Of a stretch of 64,000 bases of DNA, positions 12,801-25,325 are shown piece by piece. Source of the stretch: Plazaster borealis (taxonomy: Eukaryota > Echinodermata > Asteroidea > Forcipulatida > Labidiasteridae); NCBI GenBank assembly GCA_021014325.1, contig CM037460.1, forward strand, positions 14,675,486 through 14,739,485, read 5' to 3'. A program made the translations under genes and the position numbers. The notes beneath the pieces are model-generated. The model was not told the origin of the DNA. It searched no databases and saw nothing but the letters and a program-made list of their open reading frames with translations. The stretch's first letter is position 1; the number at the start of each line of letters is the position of its first letter.

Positions 12801-15800
12801 TCTATTAAGGCTAACAAACAACACACATAAACAAGAATACTGGTGTAACAAAAGCGGTCAAGTGTAAATAAATGTGAAGAGAGAAAGGCAGAATGCACAC
12901 AGTAAAAGCAAGGGATGATCAAAAGAAGGAGACAAAGTGGGGGTAGAGGGAAGGGACTGGTTTAACCACAAAAGGTTGGAAACACAAAGGACAAAATTCA
13001 ATGGTGGGAAGAGGCAGAAAAAGTAATTAGGCCTTAATTGAATGAGACAAACTGAAAAGGGGGATATCGGTGGAAAAAGTAAAGGACAAAGACAAAAAGT
13101 TGTTTTAAATCATTTCCTTCTTGGATGTTCAGCCATGGGGTTGAATGGTCTGGAGGAAATGCTGGTCAACTCGTACGCACGCAAAATCGTACGCAACAAC
13201 TCGTATACACACAAACTCGTACACACACAAACTGGTACGCACAACAACTCGTACAACAACTTGACACCCACCAACTCGTACGCAAGTATAATTCACTACG
13301 TGTTGACATACGGAAAAGGTTTTCGCCGTTTTGATGCAGAGTATAGGCCTAATAATAATAATAAGTTGAAGATGTAAGTTTTTTGAAAGGTTTGACAACT
13401 ACATGTATTAAGTTTTCCGTTTGTGTTTTTTCCCCCCTTCAAGAGTATTTCCAAATTAAACTTTAGGGCTTTTTTTTCGCAAGGTAGGGCCTAATTGATT
13501 TGATTTTTTTTTATGGATCCTCAGTAAATAAATGTATAAATCTGAAAGATTTTGGGGAGTTTTTCCCGTTTGGAAATGTATAGGCGGGGCTTTGTTATTT
13601 GATTAAACAACTGGGGTTTTTATTTGGCCCCCCTATGCACTTTTTGGATCCTACATGTAGGTCAGCATTCATTTGAAAGATATGTTTACTTCCGTGAAAT
13701 GATGTTCTTCAATGAAACCCAATCGTGTTTCCGTCGTGCCACTTAAGTATTATCAGCGGGAATTATTCATTCTTACACATGTACAGTAGGTGTTATTGCA
13801 AAAATATTGTTGAAATAGCCTATTTCAGTGGCAGGTAATGCTTTTTTTGTTACCGGCACTGGACGTTGTTTCCAATGTACGTGTACAAGTTATATAAACA
13901 CGTAGAAATGCACGTAGAAATACACCTCTGTACAACTTGGCTGCATACAAGCTTTTGTGTGTACGAGTTTGTGTGTAGTACGAGTTGGTTGGCCCACAAG
14001 TTTACCAATTGGCAAACGGGTTAGCAGGCGTTCGAGTTTTCGTGCGTATGAGTTGACCTGTTTCCGTCTGGAGGCGGCTTTCTACTGTTTCTCCTTATTC
14101 AGATAAACGGTCTCTCTGTGGTTACCTTGTGCTTCCATGCCCTATAAAAAGGGTAAAGTTTTTGCACAAAAATCATAAAGATACAACCATTGAGAATGTC
14201 ACAGATTGCACAGAGGGGCTTTTAAAACCAAAGATAAACACCCACTAAAAAACATTTTGAGGACCTCGTTTCAATAGAGCGTGCTCAGGCCAAACTTGCA
14301 AATTAAGTACTAGAATTGGTAGTGCATGTAAAAGAACCCAGAACACTTATTAGGGAAGAGTAGGAGTTAACCCTGTTTTTTCTGGTTCACATTGCAAGCA
14401 CCCTTGTTTACAGGTTTTCTCAGGTTTGCGAGCTATACAGTGATTTAAGTTCACTTATGAGGCATCCTTGGTTTCATTAACAGAATTGGCATTTGGCCAG
14501 CGGACTACTGTTATTGCTGAGAACCCTGGTCTTGAGGGAACTGTCCCTTAAAGCCCTTTTAACACAATTCCTCCCCCCCCCCAAAAAAAAAAAGATTCCT
14601 TGCAACAAATTTTACGAGCTCGGGTTTTTTACTTCTCATCTCACGCTTCAGAGCTTTCTTTCACAAGCTTTCACACGAGGGAGTGCACAAGGTTCCTTGC
14701 GAAAATTTTTGTTGGCGTAAGTTTTTGTCATAGGTCGGTACCTACAAATTTCACAAACATTGAGAAACTTTCGCCAGGAATTTTTTTGTTTTTATCTGTT
14801 GTGTGAAGAGGGCTCTAAGCAAAATCTCAACCATAGATTGGAGTTGAAAGTGTCTGAAACAGCAACAATGGATGCAGGGTATGGAGGCCCATGAAGTGTT
14901 AAACAGCATGTTTAGATAGTGCCAGTCCACACATGTTTATCCCAATTAAGCAAGGATATTGAGCAAACAGCATCGGCTTATGTGTCCTTGGTAACGCTGA
15001 TTGAGTTTAGAAGGCTTTGTGTTGGTTGACTTGGAAACCATTGTAGATGATTTGTAGATTAACAATTGGTTTTAGACACACAAGGGGTGATCACTGACAT
15101 TTTTAAAAGGTCAGCAATCATAGTTTTTGTTTGTATCTGCTTGCCCATTTTGTAGTATGCACACCTGGGCTCGATTTCATAGAGCTGCTTTTAAGCACAA
15201 CAAGTAGCTAAGCACCAGAATAAGGTTACCAGCCAAAATAATGTACATTCTGTGACTGTCTCCCTAAGCAGCAAATGTTTTTGCTTTCAGCAGCTCTATG
15301 AAATTTGGCCCAGATGTACAACAAACAGTAAGAGGAAAAAAATGTAAACTTGTTGTTGACGGGAACCCTTTAAAAGCCTCCAGGGCTCTTCCTTAACACT
15401 AGCGTGGCGTACATTGTCTAGTACAAACTGGTTTGAGCTAGAAAGCACCACTTCTCAACTTGCCCTGTGGGCTGCTAAAAACTGTGCAACCTACTTGTTG
15501 ATAACATTTGTTTTTGTTAGGTGTTATTTTTGAGTGAGCGAATGTAATATATTTGGTTCTTCATTTGACCAATAAACTGGTTGTAATCACTACCAATAAT
15601 AAATCAGAAAGTAACATTTATGACAATACATATTTAAAATCCCGGCTACTAAAACTTCCTGGGGGAAAGTAAAATGTACAGTTTACTAGCCCCGTGGACT
15701 ACTTTACAAAAAGGTTAAGTGCAGGGCCTGACCTAAGTTTTCAAGAAAAATATTTTCAAACAAATCCTCTAAATTTCAGGCATGTTGTTTCTCAGGATTT

Positions 15801-18800
15801 TTCCTGGTTTCAGGCTTTTCTCAAAACCTCTTTGAGCCTTCAAATATTGCTAAGTTTAAAGCAGTCATCAAAGGGAGAAAGTAATACATGGGAGGTTCTG
15901 TGTCTAGAATAAGGGGAACTCAGGCCAGCAAGTCAATTTTTCAGGAATTTTCGCATTCATCAAAGCTCATCCCTGAAATTCATTTGGAATTGTTCAGTTC
16001 ATTTGAAAAATGATAACAATTGGGTTTGAATGCTCAAAAAGTAAACGAGCAGGCACCTTTTCAAATTTCTATCATCAAGTTCTCTGGCATGGCAAGCAAA
16101 TAATTTACTCACTTGCTAATGGTAGGGTCATAGATTATTTTGTCAGTAAGGCAGATCTATAATTATTGGCCAAGTTATCAATAAAGATACAATAAAAGTC
16201 ACATGTGAAAGTTTTCAGCTGAATTACTGAATAAAAAAATAGAAAAAATCTGTCAAGGTGTTTTCATTGTCAAGAGTGTTGAATCCATCCACGTTTGGCG
16301 AGGTGACAGCGGGTACCAACCGCATCTCTGGCAAAAGCATTCACAAACGTAAATTTGAATTTCCAAAAGTTGCTTGAAGGCGATCTTTGAAGATTCAATT
16401 TTTGACATACTTTAGGCCCCCTATTAATTTCTATTCACTTCAGACAAAATAATTTTGCAGGATGCCTACTACCATAACCATCTTTATAACAAGCTTTCTG
16501 ATAAAAATTACACAATTTTTTTTCTGGGTCATTACCAATGTATGCCCTATGTGTAAACTTGTTTAATTATAGCAAACTTTCGTCTTCTTTTTTATACATG
16601 TCATACATGTTTTTGTACTTGATGTTTCCTAAAGGAAGTATAATTTATGTGGGAGGTTTCTTTTATGAGAACTGGCTGAAGGTGATACATTTTTAGAAAT
16701 TAATTAAGTTATTTTGTTTTTATTTCAGATGACTTTTTAAACAGTGACAGTGACAATTCCAGTGATGAATATGAATTTAAAGGAACAGGTAAGAGACGTT
16801 AAAAAATAAATTAAAAAGCAAAGCAAATAATACAAAATCAGAAGATTGAAAAATGTGTAGATAATTAATTAGTTTCAAAAAAGGAGTCCATCCATGAAAA
16901 TGTTTGTTGATTGCTCTTTTGTTCCACCAATGTACAAAAACAGGTCTTAATTTAGCCCAGCATGGACAAACTTGTCAAAGATGCCTCACTGCCTGGAGCT
17001 TCGAAGGTTTTGCCAGGATTTGGTAAAAGAGTATCAAAATTTGCTGGAAATTTAACAACTGGTTGTCCAAATTGTTCACTTACAATACATTTACAGTGTG
17101 TAATTGACAGATAAAACAAGAAGTCAAAATTTAACACAGGATGTCCAAAAGACACACAGACACCCCTCTGGCTAACACTATGGTCCGCTTTGGTTGACAG
17201 TATAGTCCAAACAATTTTGTTTTAAACCACCAAGACACCCCTCTGGCCAACACACCATGTCCTGACCGCAGATTTAGTTAAAAGTTATACATGTGTATAG
17301 TACATGTATGTACAAGAACAGGGTAAGAAAAAAAAGAAAAAAATGCTTTAATGAGCTGGACAAAATAATTTATGCGTGGCCATAGCAGTCAACATGTATA
17401 TTCAAAGAGGGTAGGCCTACTGTACAAAAAATCAAATGATTTAATGGGCTGGACAAAATAATGTATGCGTGGCTGCTAACTAGTCCAGGGCTCCAGTCAG
17501 GAAAAGGAACATATGAAAAGCCTGTCATATAAATACAATCATGCAATTATCAAGATACTGTTTTTTCAAGACAGGCATGTAATTTTTCAGGGTTTTTCCA
17601 GATTTTTCAGGAAGTTTAGATCTCCTACCCTTCTTTGCTCTAAAGCCCTTAGTCCCAAATCTTTCATTATCCAATTACCGAAAGTGAAATATTCAGAAGG
17701 ACTGGAGCCAGGAGGCCCAAACAACAAACTTATCACAGGGTCAGGTGTTCCAATCTTTATCCAAACAGTTTGGTGCAGAGTTTATGTAGGAGAAGAGGAA
17801 ACTGAAGGAATTGGGCCTCACTCTAGCCAAACTGCCTGGGTCCAATTCCATAGAGCTGCTTAAGCACAAAAAGTAGCTAAGCGCAAGTATATTTTGCTTA
17901 CAGAAATGTACTTGTAGCACATTTTTTTGGACATACATGTAGTTTAACTTGGTGGTCCAGAGTAGAGAGAGTCTGTAAATCTTCAAAAACATAACACTCT
18001 GGAAGTTCATGGCGTCTCCAGACAAAGAGGAGTCAGCTACCAAATTTTTCAAGCTCATTTTTGTAGTCTACATGCCTATGATTGTTAATAGGTTTACAGT
18101 ATGTATTCTGTATGCAATAAGTGTGCCGGTTCCAAACATTTGACAAATTATACATAAATTACAAAGATAACCTCACAGTCATTTGACACAATGTGTCTCT
18201 TTTTTTTCGTGGAGGAATGTGCACAATTTCCTCTGTAGTTTTGATTTTATTTTTTTATTCTACCTCGGTGCCCACAGAGGTCGAAACCTCAGAGGCATGT
18301 CAAGTATTTGTGTGAAGGATTTATTGGTTTTGGTGTTCGAGCGTTTCAGATAAAACTTCATTCCCACAAGAGCACTGGTATGAAATGATTCATAACTTCG
18401 ATACTCTGGAATGGATAAGGCTGATGGCATTTTCAGAGTTTGGAAGATTACTATTCAAAGTTTGAGTTTACATACTTCACTTCACAGCAGGGTACATTTA
18501 TTTGAAGTGATCAGAAATTATGGATTGTATTACATGTAAATGCTCACTTGACTTTAGGCCAATTTTTAAAAAATAACAGCAGTTGATAATCGCCGCCCTT
18601 ATCCTTTTTTCAAATTTTATTCTTTCGAAGCCACATCCTTTTTTATTATATTTTTTGTTTTGGTCCCCAAAAAGGCTAAATTTTCATGTATTTTTGCTTC
18701 ATCTTGGCACCATTATTTTGATGATTGATGTAATTTCAGGCCTTGCGCTTAAAGGCAAAGTATACCTTTGGTTGGTTTTTGTAACCGTTTGATTGTTTTA

Positions 18801-20536
18801 ATCCCATAAAAATGTATCCTGTGAAAATTTCAGTTGAAAAGGTGGCGTTTTTGAGATATTAGTATTACCAAAAATCTGGAGCGTTAATCACACAGGAAGA
18901 ATAATCCATAATTGGAATGTTTCTCAGATTGAAATGTTTTGAATCCCTCTCTCTAAAACCACATTCCTTTAAAGGGAATGTTTCTCAAAATGTTACAGTA
19001 CATGTTAAAGTACATGTAAGTTGTTGTGGTCATTAATGTTTGTAGTTATTACCAAAGGTATACCCTCCATTTAAGCTTGTTTGTAAAGTAGCCCACCAGG
19101 CCAGTCAATTGCATTTTACTTGCCCCCAGGAAGTTTTAGTAGCCCAGATTTTAAACAGATTGTATTAAATGTATCTTTCTTGTATTAATGGTGGCAATCA
19201 CAACCAGTTACATTCACACATTCAATAAATTGAATTACAACATTTCAAACATTTGCCATTCACATAGCAGTGAAGGATGTACTTGCACCTGGTATTTTTA
19301 TCATCATACTTTAAAGGCATATTGGTATACTTTTGGTAATTGTCATAGACCAGTATTTTCACTTGATTTATCCCAATATAATGCATAAAATAACAAACCT
19401 GTGAATATGGTAAATTGGTCATCGAAGTTGCTAGAAAATAATGTCAGAAAAACACCATTGCTGCATAGAATTGTGTGCTTTCAGATGCCTAGCCAGAAAA
19501 ACACCATCGCTGCGTAGAATTGTGTGCTTTCAGATGCCTGAGAAAGGCTTCATGCCTGAAGCCTTGACCGATAAAGGCTTCATGCCTGAAGCCTTTCTCA
19601 GATTCAATATTTTAGGTAAAAAAATATTTCTTTCTCTAAAACTACATTACTTCAAAGGGGATTGTATCAAACAATGTTTTATAATACTAACAGCTCTCCA
19701 GTGCTCTTTACCAAATTATGTCTTATGCTCATTAATTGTTGGAGTAATTACAAAAGGTGCATGTATACCCTCCCTTTAATCAGATAAAGATAATTCCGGA
19801 GACTAATAAAACCATCTGGGTGTAGGAAGGTAAATAAAGCAGTCCTACAATTTTTTTTGCATTCGGTAGGCCTAGACAGTTAAAAGAATACATTTGGTGA
19901 CCTTAACAGTGGTTTGTTGGCCAAATGCCACTTAAAACACCTGAGGACCAGTCAGAATTCTGCCCAGCTAGTCCTGCTGGCCAGTTTATTGCTGAAGTCC
20001 CATCGCTACGTAAACCACTTCATATTAATAATTCAAATAATTACAAGTCCCATGCCAATGATAATGTTGAAAGAAAACCTTAAAATTCGGACCAGTGAAA
20101 AAGCTGGCAGACTAGTGAAATGACAAGCTACCTGGTCCTGCTGGCCAGTCACTGAAAAGATAAGGGCAAACCCTGCAAACTTGTGAAAATCTCCAGTCAT
20201 ACTCGGTGGTTTCTTTCTTGTCTTTGCCTACATTGCCCTGGCCCTGGCCCTATACTTCTCTTAAAATGATGTTTGCACATTGTTTTCCCAAATTACAAAA
20301 AAGAAGGCATTTTTTGGCTTTTTGGCTCAAAAAAAACTTCAAAAAAACAAAAAAGGGCAGAAAAAATCCAGTGTGGATTACAATGTTGTTTACCATTTTA
20401 CTAAATTTAAGAACTTTCATTGTCAAAGAGCTGCATAATTAAAAGTGATGACTACATGTCTTTATGAGGAAGTTGTACATTTCTAATACAGTAGTATGCA
20501 GCGTTCTCCCTTAACATTGAAAAGCATTCCTATTTC

Positions 20537-20567
<31 letters not shown>

Positions 20568-23500
20568 ATGGACTAGTGGAATGACAAGCTACATTTGTGT
20601 TCCAACTGGTCCAAAATATGGATGCAAATTGTAAATTATATTAATTACTTAGGATGCAATAATAAATTGAGTAAGGATAAAAAATATCATTGTTTAATTT
20701 TAGTCTGAAAGCTCACTGATCATTGAGGTTTCTATTAGAACCATTTTTTTCTGTGAAATATTCGAGAAAACTGTATCTGAAAACTAAAAAAAACCTGCAA
20801 TAAGCTGATTTTGATTGTCACAACCAAATTAAGGACAGTGTGTTTACATGCTGAAAATTGTGCATGGTTTTTCACTATTTTCTCCTGACTCACACAACGG
20901 ATTAAACCCAAATTTTCACAGGTTTGTTATTTGATGTATGGTTGATCACACAAAAAATGGACACTGTCTGCGACTATTTTGTCACCTCTACCAATCCTGT
21001 ATAATACCATCAAACTATTTTTCATGTTCATTCTGTTTTTTTATTTGCTCCTGACAATATCCTAAATGCAGTGTGCAGTAACTTTACATTTTGCTAGATT
21101 CTACAAAACACTAATTATATTTTCCTAGTGGTTATATACATTAGGCTCTACTTTAAGATACTAGTTAGCATGATAATGTTTAATATTGTGTAAACTTTGC
21201 AGCTAATAGATGTTAATTTTTGCACCGGGGATAAAGACTTAAATTTTTGTTTTTACAAACCCATTGATTCAAACCCATGACCTTTCCATTGCTAGAGCAG
21301 ATTACTTACCACTAGACCGCTGAGCTGGCTCGGTGGTCTAGTGGTAAGACATCTGCTCTAGCAATGCAAAGGTCGTGGGTTTGAATCCCACCCAAGTGAT
21401 TTGCATCTTGATTTTTTTCACAGTGCTTACAGTGCTTAATACACATCAGTGTAAGGGTATGGTGTTACTGCAAACCGAATATGTATACCTCATGATGCAA
21501 TGCCTCAAAACCTGTTAACAATCATAGCCCTTTGTAAATTCAAATGCAATTCAGCCTTTCGTCCCCCTTTTTTTTATACATTTGTACGAAACCAATCTAC
21601 GAGGGCGTTGAGGGCGTTACACTGAGAACATCTTTTACGAATCTTGTCTTCAGAAGTTCCACAATTTTGACGATTTTGGGGGTGTCGACTTGCTTCTGAT
21701 TCCTGATCGCCTAAATGCTCATTCATGTATCATCATAGACACTTTTCTGATATATCTCGTTGTCTGCAACCCTTGACAAAAAGAGATTTCAGCATCTTTT
21801 TGATTTGAGTTCTCACCCCAGGGCCATCGCATCGATCTCACAGGTAGCTGTACATCAGGACTACATGGGGGTAAGCGGCATTCTATACGTGTACAGTACG
21901 TCACAATGCACTTGAACAATAGAGGCACAATGCAGCTGAACTATAGAACGCCAATATGGCTGACCATCGCCATACTCTCTGTTTCCATAGCCACTTCACC
22001 TGTTACCCACTCTCCAAAAACGATGTCCAATCCACCTGTCATCAAGGGATATTTCAAGACTCATATTCCTTACTACATGAACTCGGTTGCTACATTCACG
22101 CTGCCGATCTTGATCTGTGGTGACATAAGCCCTAATCCCGGCCCGAATGCTACTGTCAACCAATCCAAGAAGAACATCTCTTGCTTACTCTGTAACTCTC
22201 GGAGCATTCGTAACAAGTGTCAAGAACTTGAAATTTACCTCAACTCTACCCCTGCCGACATAGTTTGCCTCACCGAAACCTGGCTTTCTTGAACGACCTT
22301 GATAGTCTTCTTGGCTTTTCCGACGATTACGTCATCATACGAAAAGACCGTCACCAAGGACGCCGTGGTGGTGGTGTTTTGGCAGCAATAAAGACTTCAT
22401 TGTCCCCGTCCGGCTATCCTCTCCTGAGCCTGCTGATGACCTTGAACTTGTATGGATCTCCATAAAGCTCGGCTCAGAATCTTTCTTACTGGGCCTACTC
22501 TACAGACCACCGTCTTCTTCTGCGGCTTACTGGGCAAAGCTCAGTCAGGCCATGGAAACCCACAACATTGACTCATTTGACGGCTGTCTTCTCTTAGGTG
22601 ATTTCAATGTAGATCTCACCCTTCGATTATGAGCAACCACCACCGTACTCGACTTCTTGACATCGCAAGTGACTTCAACCTGGAACAGCTCGTCCAGTCA
22701 TTCACTAGACCAAGTCAAAACAATCTTAACTCAGGGTCCATCATTGATTTAGTCTTCACCAACCGAGCAGACTTTATTTCCACCATCTACACAGTTCAAA
22801 ATCCCGTCCACTCTGATCATCTTGCAGTAATGACTACTTTCCGCTCTACTCGACCTGCCCCTAGCCCAGCAATTCTTCGGACATTCTTACAAACACGACG
22901 CGGTGACTTCCATCATTTAAAACACTTAATTCATCTAGTCCCTGGTCTGTGTTCATAGATACCAACGACATCAACGAGTCCACCGAGAACTTCAATGATT
23001 TGATTGATGCTGCTATCCGTGACTCCATTCCAAAGGTCTCCAAACGAAGATCCCGTCATACACCTTGGATCACCCCAGAACTTAAAAAACTGATTAACGA
23101 AAAACACAAACTGTTCAATTTAGCCCGTAAATTTGGTCGCCCACTTGACTGGACTAATTACAAAACTGCTCGCAATATAGTCCAAAAACTACCCGTAAAA
23201 CATATTGGAGTTACGTTAATCGATTGTTCGAATGTAATGACAACCGACGTAGTTTCTGGTCCTTTGTCAGAGGCAGAAAACAATCGCCCCCGCCTCCAAC
23301 ATTTTATCATAATAACTGTAAAATAACCAGCCCTGACATAATTTCAACTGCATTCAGTGATTACTTCTGCTCTGTCTGTAAACAATCAGGTCCGGTTCAC
23401 CACCTAACCCCGCCTTGCTCACTGCATATTCCTGAGTTATCTCACATTTCAGTTTCTGCCAGCCAAATTGCTGCGTTGCTTAAAAATCTCCCCTCTAATA

Positions 23501-25294
23501 AATCTCCCGGACCTGATTGTGTCTTGCCTAATATTCTGAACAAAATCTCCTCCGAAATAGCTCATCCTCTTGGCTTGTTGTTTAACGCATCGCTGAGCAT
23601 CGGTCAATTGCCTGATGCTTGGCGGTGTGCTAATATTACGCCAGTTCACAAGAAAGGGGATAAGGTACTGTTAACTAATTATAGGCCTGTTGCTCTGACT
23701 TCTGTGTTATGTAAGGTTCTTGAACGCATTATAACTGTTGCCTTAAATAATCACTTAAACACCTTTGCTCTCCTTAATCCCTTTCAGCACGGCTTTGTCA
23801 AACACAGGAGTTGTGTCACCCAACTGGTGAACATTATTCAATCGTGGTCATCCTCCCTTGATAGACGCCGCCCCCCAAGAGTAGATGCCGTTTTCTTGGA
23901 CATGTCAAAAGCCTTTGACACAATGCCACACCACATCCTACTTGAAAAACTTGCTACCGCTTTCAATGTTCGGGGCAAGTTGTGGTGTTGGGTTCGGTCT
24001 TTCCTGACAGACCGCAAGCAACGGGTTCTCTTTAGAGGCGGAGTCTCCTCCTGGGTTAACATTACTTCTGGTGTACCCCAAGGCAGTGTATTAGGGCCGT
24101 TACTGTTCAATCTTTTTGTTAATGACATTTCTCATTCAATTTCCTCCAGTTGTGTGTTGTTTGCAGATGACATCCTTTTGTACCGCACAATAGAAAATGC
24201 CAATGATGAACATGTGCTTCAATCCGACTTAGATAGGCTTACTAACTGGTCCGATGTCAATGAAATGGCATTTAACATTAGTAAAACCAAGGTCATGCAT
24301 ATCACAAGATGTAGGAACCTTGACCCAATATTGTACAATCTAGGTACTCTTCCAATAGAATCTACCAAGTCGTTTCAGTACTTGGGGCTTACACTTGATT
24401 CCAAACTCTCATGGGCTACTCATACCTCTTCAGTAGTTGCCAGAGCCAACCGAATGTTAGGTTTCATCAGATCAGTTGCTAGAGGGTCCTCCACTAACGC
24501 AATTTTCTCACTGTACAAATCTCTTGTTCTCCCAATCTTAGAGTACGGTCTCCCAGCATGGCATCCGTTTACAATATCGCAACAAAATCAGCTTGAAAGG
24601 GTCCAAAGAACTGCCACCCGGCTTGCTCTTAAACAAAGGCGCGGAGTAATGTCTTATGAGGACAGATTGCAGCATCTTCACTGGCATCCTCTAACTAACA
24701 GGCGTAATTACTTGCTCAGTGCCTTTGTCTTCAAGGTTCTACATGGCACTGCTCACTGCGAATCCATTCTTGCCGGGTATTCATTAATCCTCGTCATCTT
24801 GACTCACTCACATTCCGCCATCTTTCCGCTCGTACCGACTCATTGTTCCATTCACCCTCCCATCGATTTCCCAGATTGTGGGACACTATACCACCCTTCA
24901 TTCGCGAAGCTGCTGTAACTTGTCCTCTTATGACATTTCTCCGCCTCCTTAAGGATCACTGTTTAAACCACACATTGTAATAGATGTTCAATTTGTTTGC
25001 ATGCAGGTCGTGAACGATCACCTGTTTGGTTTCCCTTCCCTATTGTTGTTTCTGAGTTCATTGTGTTTGTTGGTCATGCGTGGGGCAGCATGCTTCCGAG
25101 CAACAGTAATTTGGTTTACTTTTGTTACCCCTGACCCGCATGATTTGTCCTTGTTTTTTTATCTCTTCTGTTTGTCGTTCCCATTTGGTTTTGTTTTCTT
25201 CCTGCATGCTCCGCCCTCAGCCGCCCTCAGCCGCCCTCTTACAGTGTTTATTTTTTGTTTTTGTTTTCTTGTTCTAATAATTTATTTATTTTTT

Positions 25295-25325
<31 letters not shown>

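Noticed and set aside
13125..13398. Overlapping frames in the CTCGTACG arrays
   Set aside because: Periodic translations of a 16-bp repeat in several frames; no coding evidence.
21331..21395. Functional tRNA gene
   Set aside because: A and B boxes are present but the acceptor stem does not close and a second copy faces it; it fits a SINE head better.
23838..24128. Minus-strand frame inside the LINE reverse transcriptase
   Set aside because: It is the antisense shadow of the RT frame, which has clear catalytic motifs.
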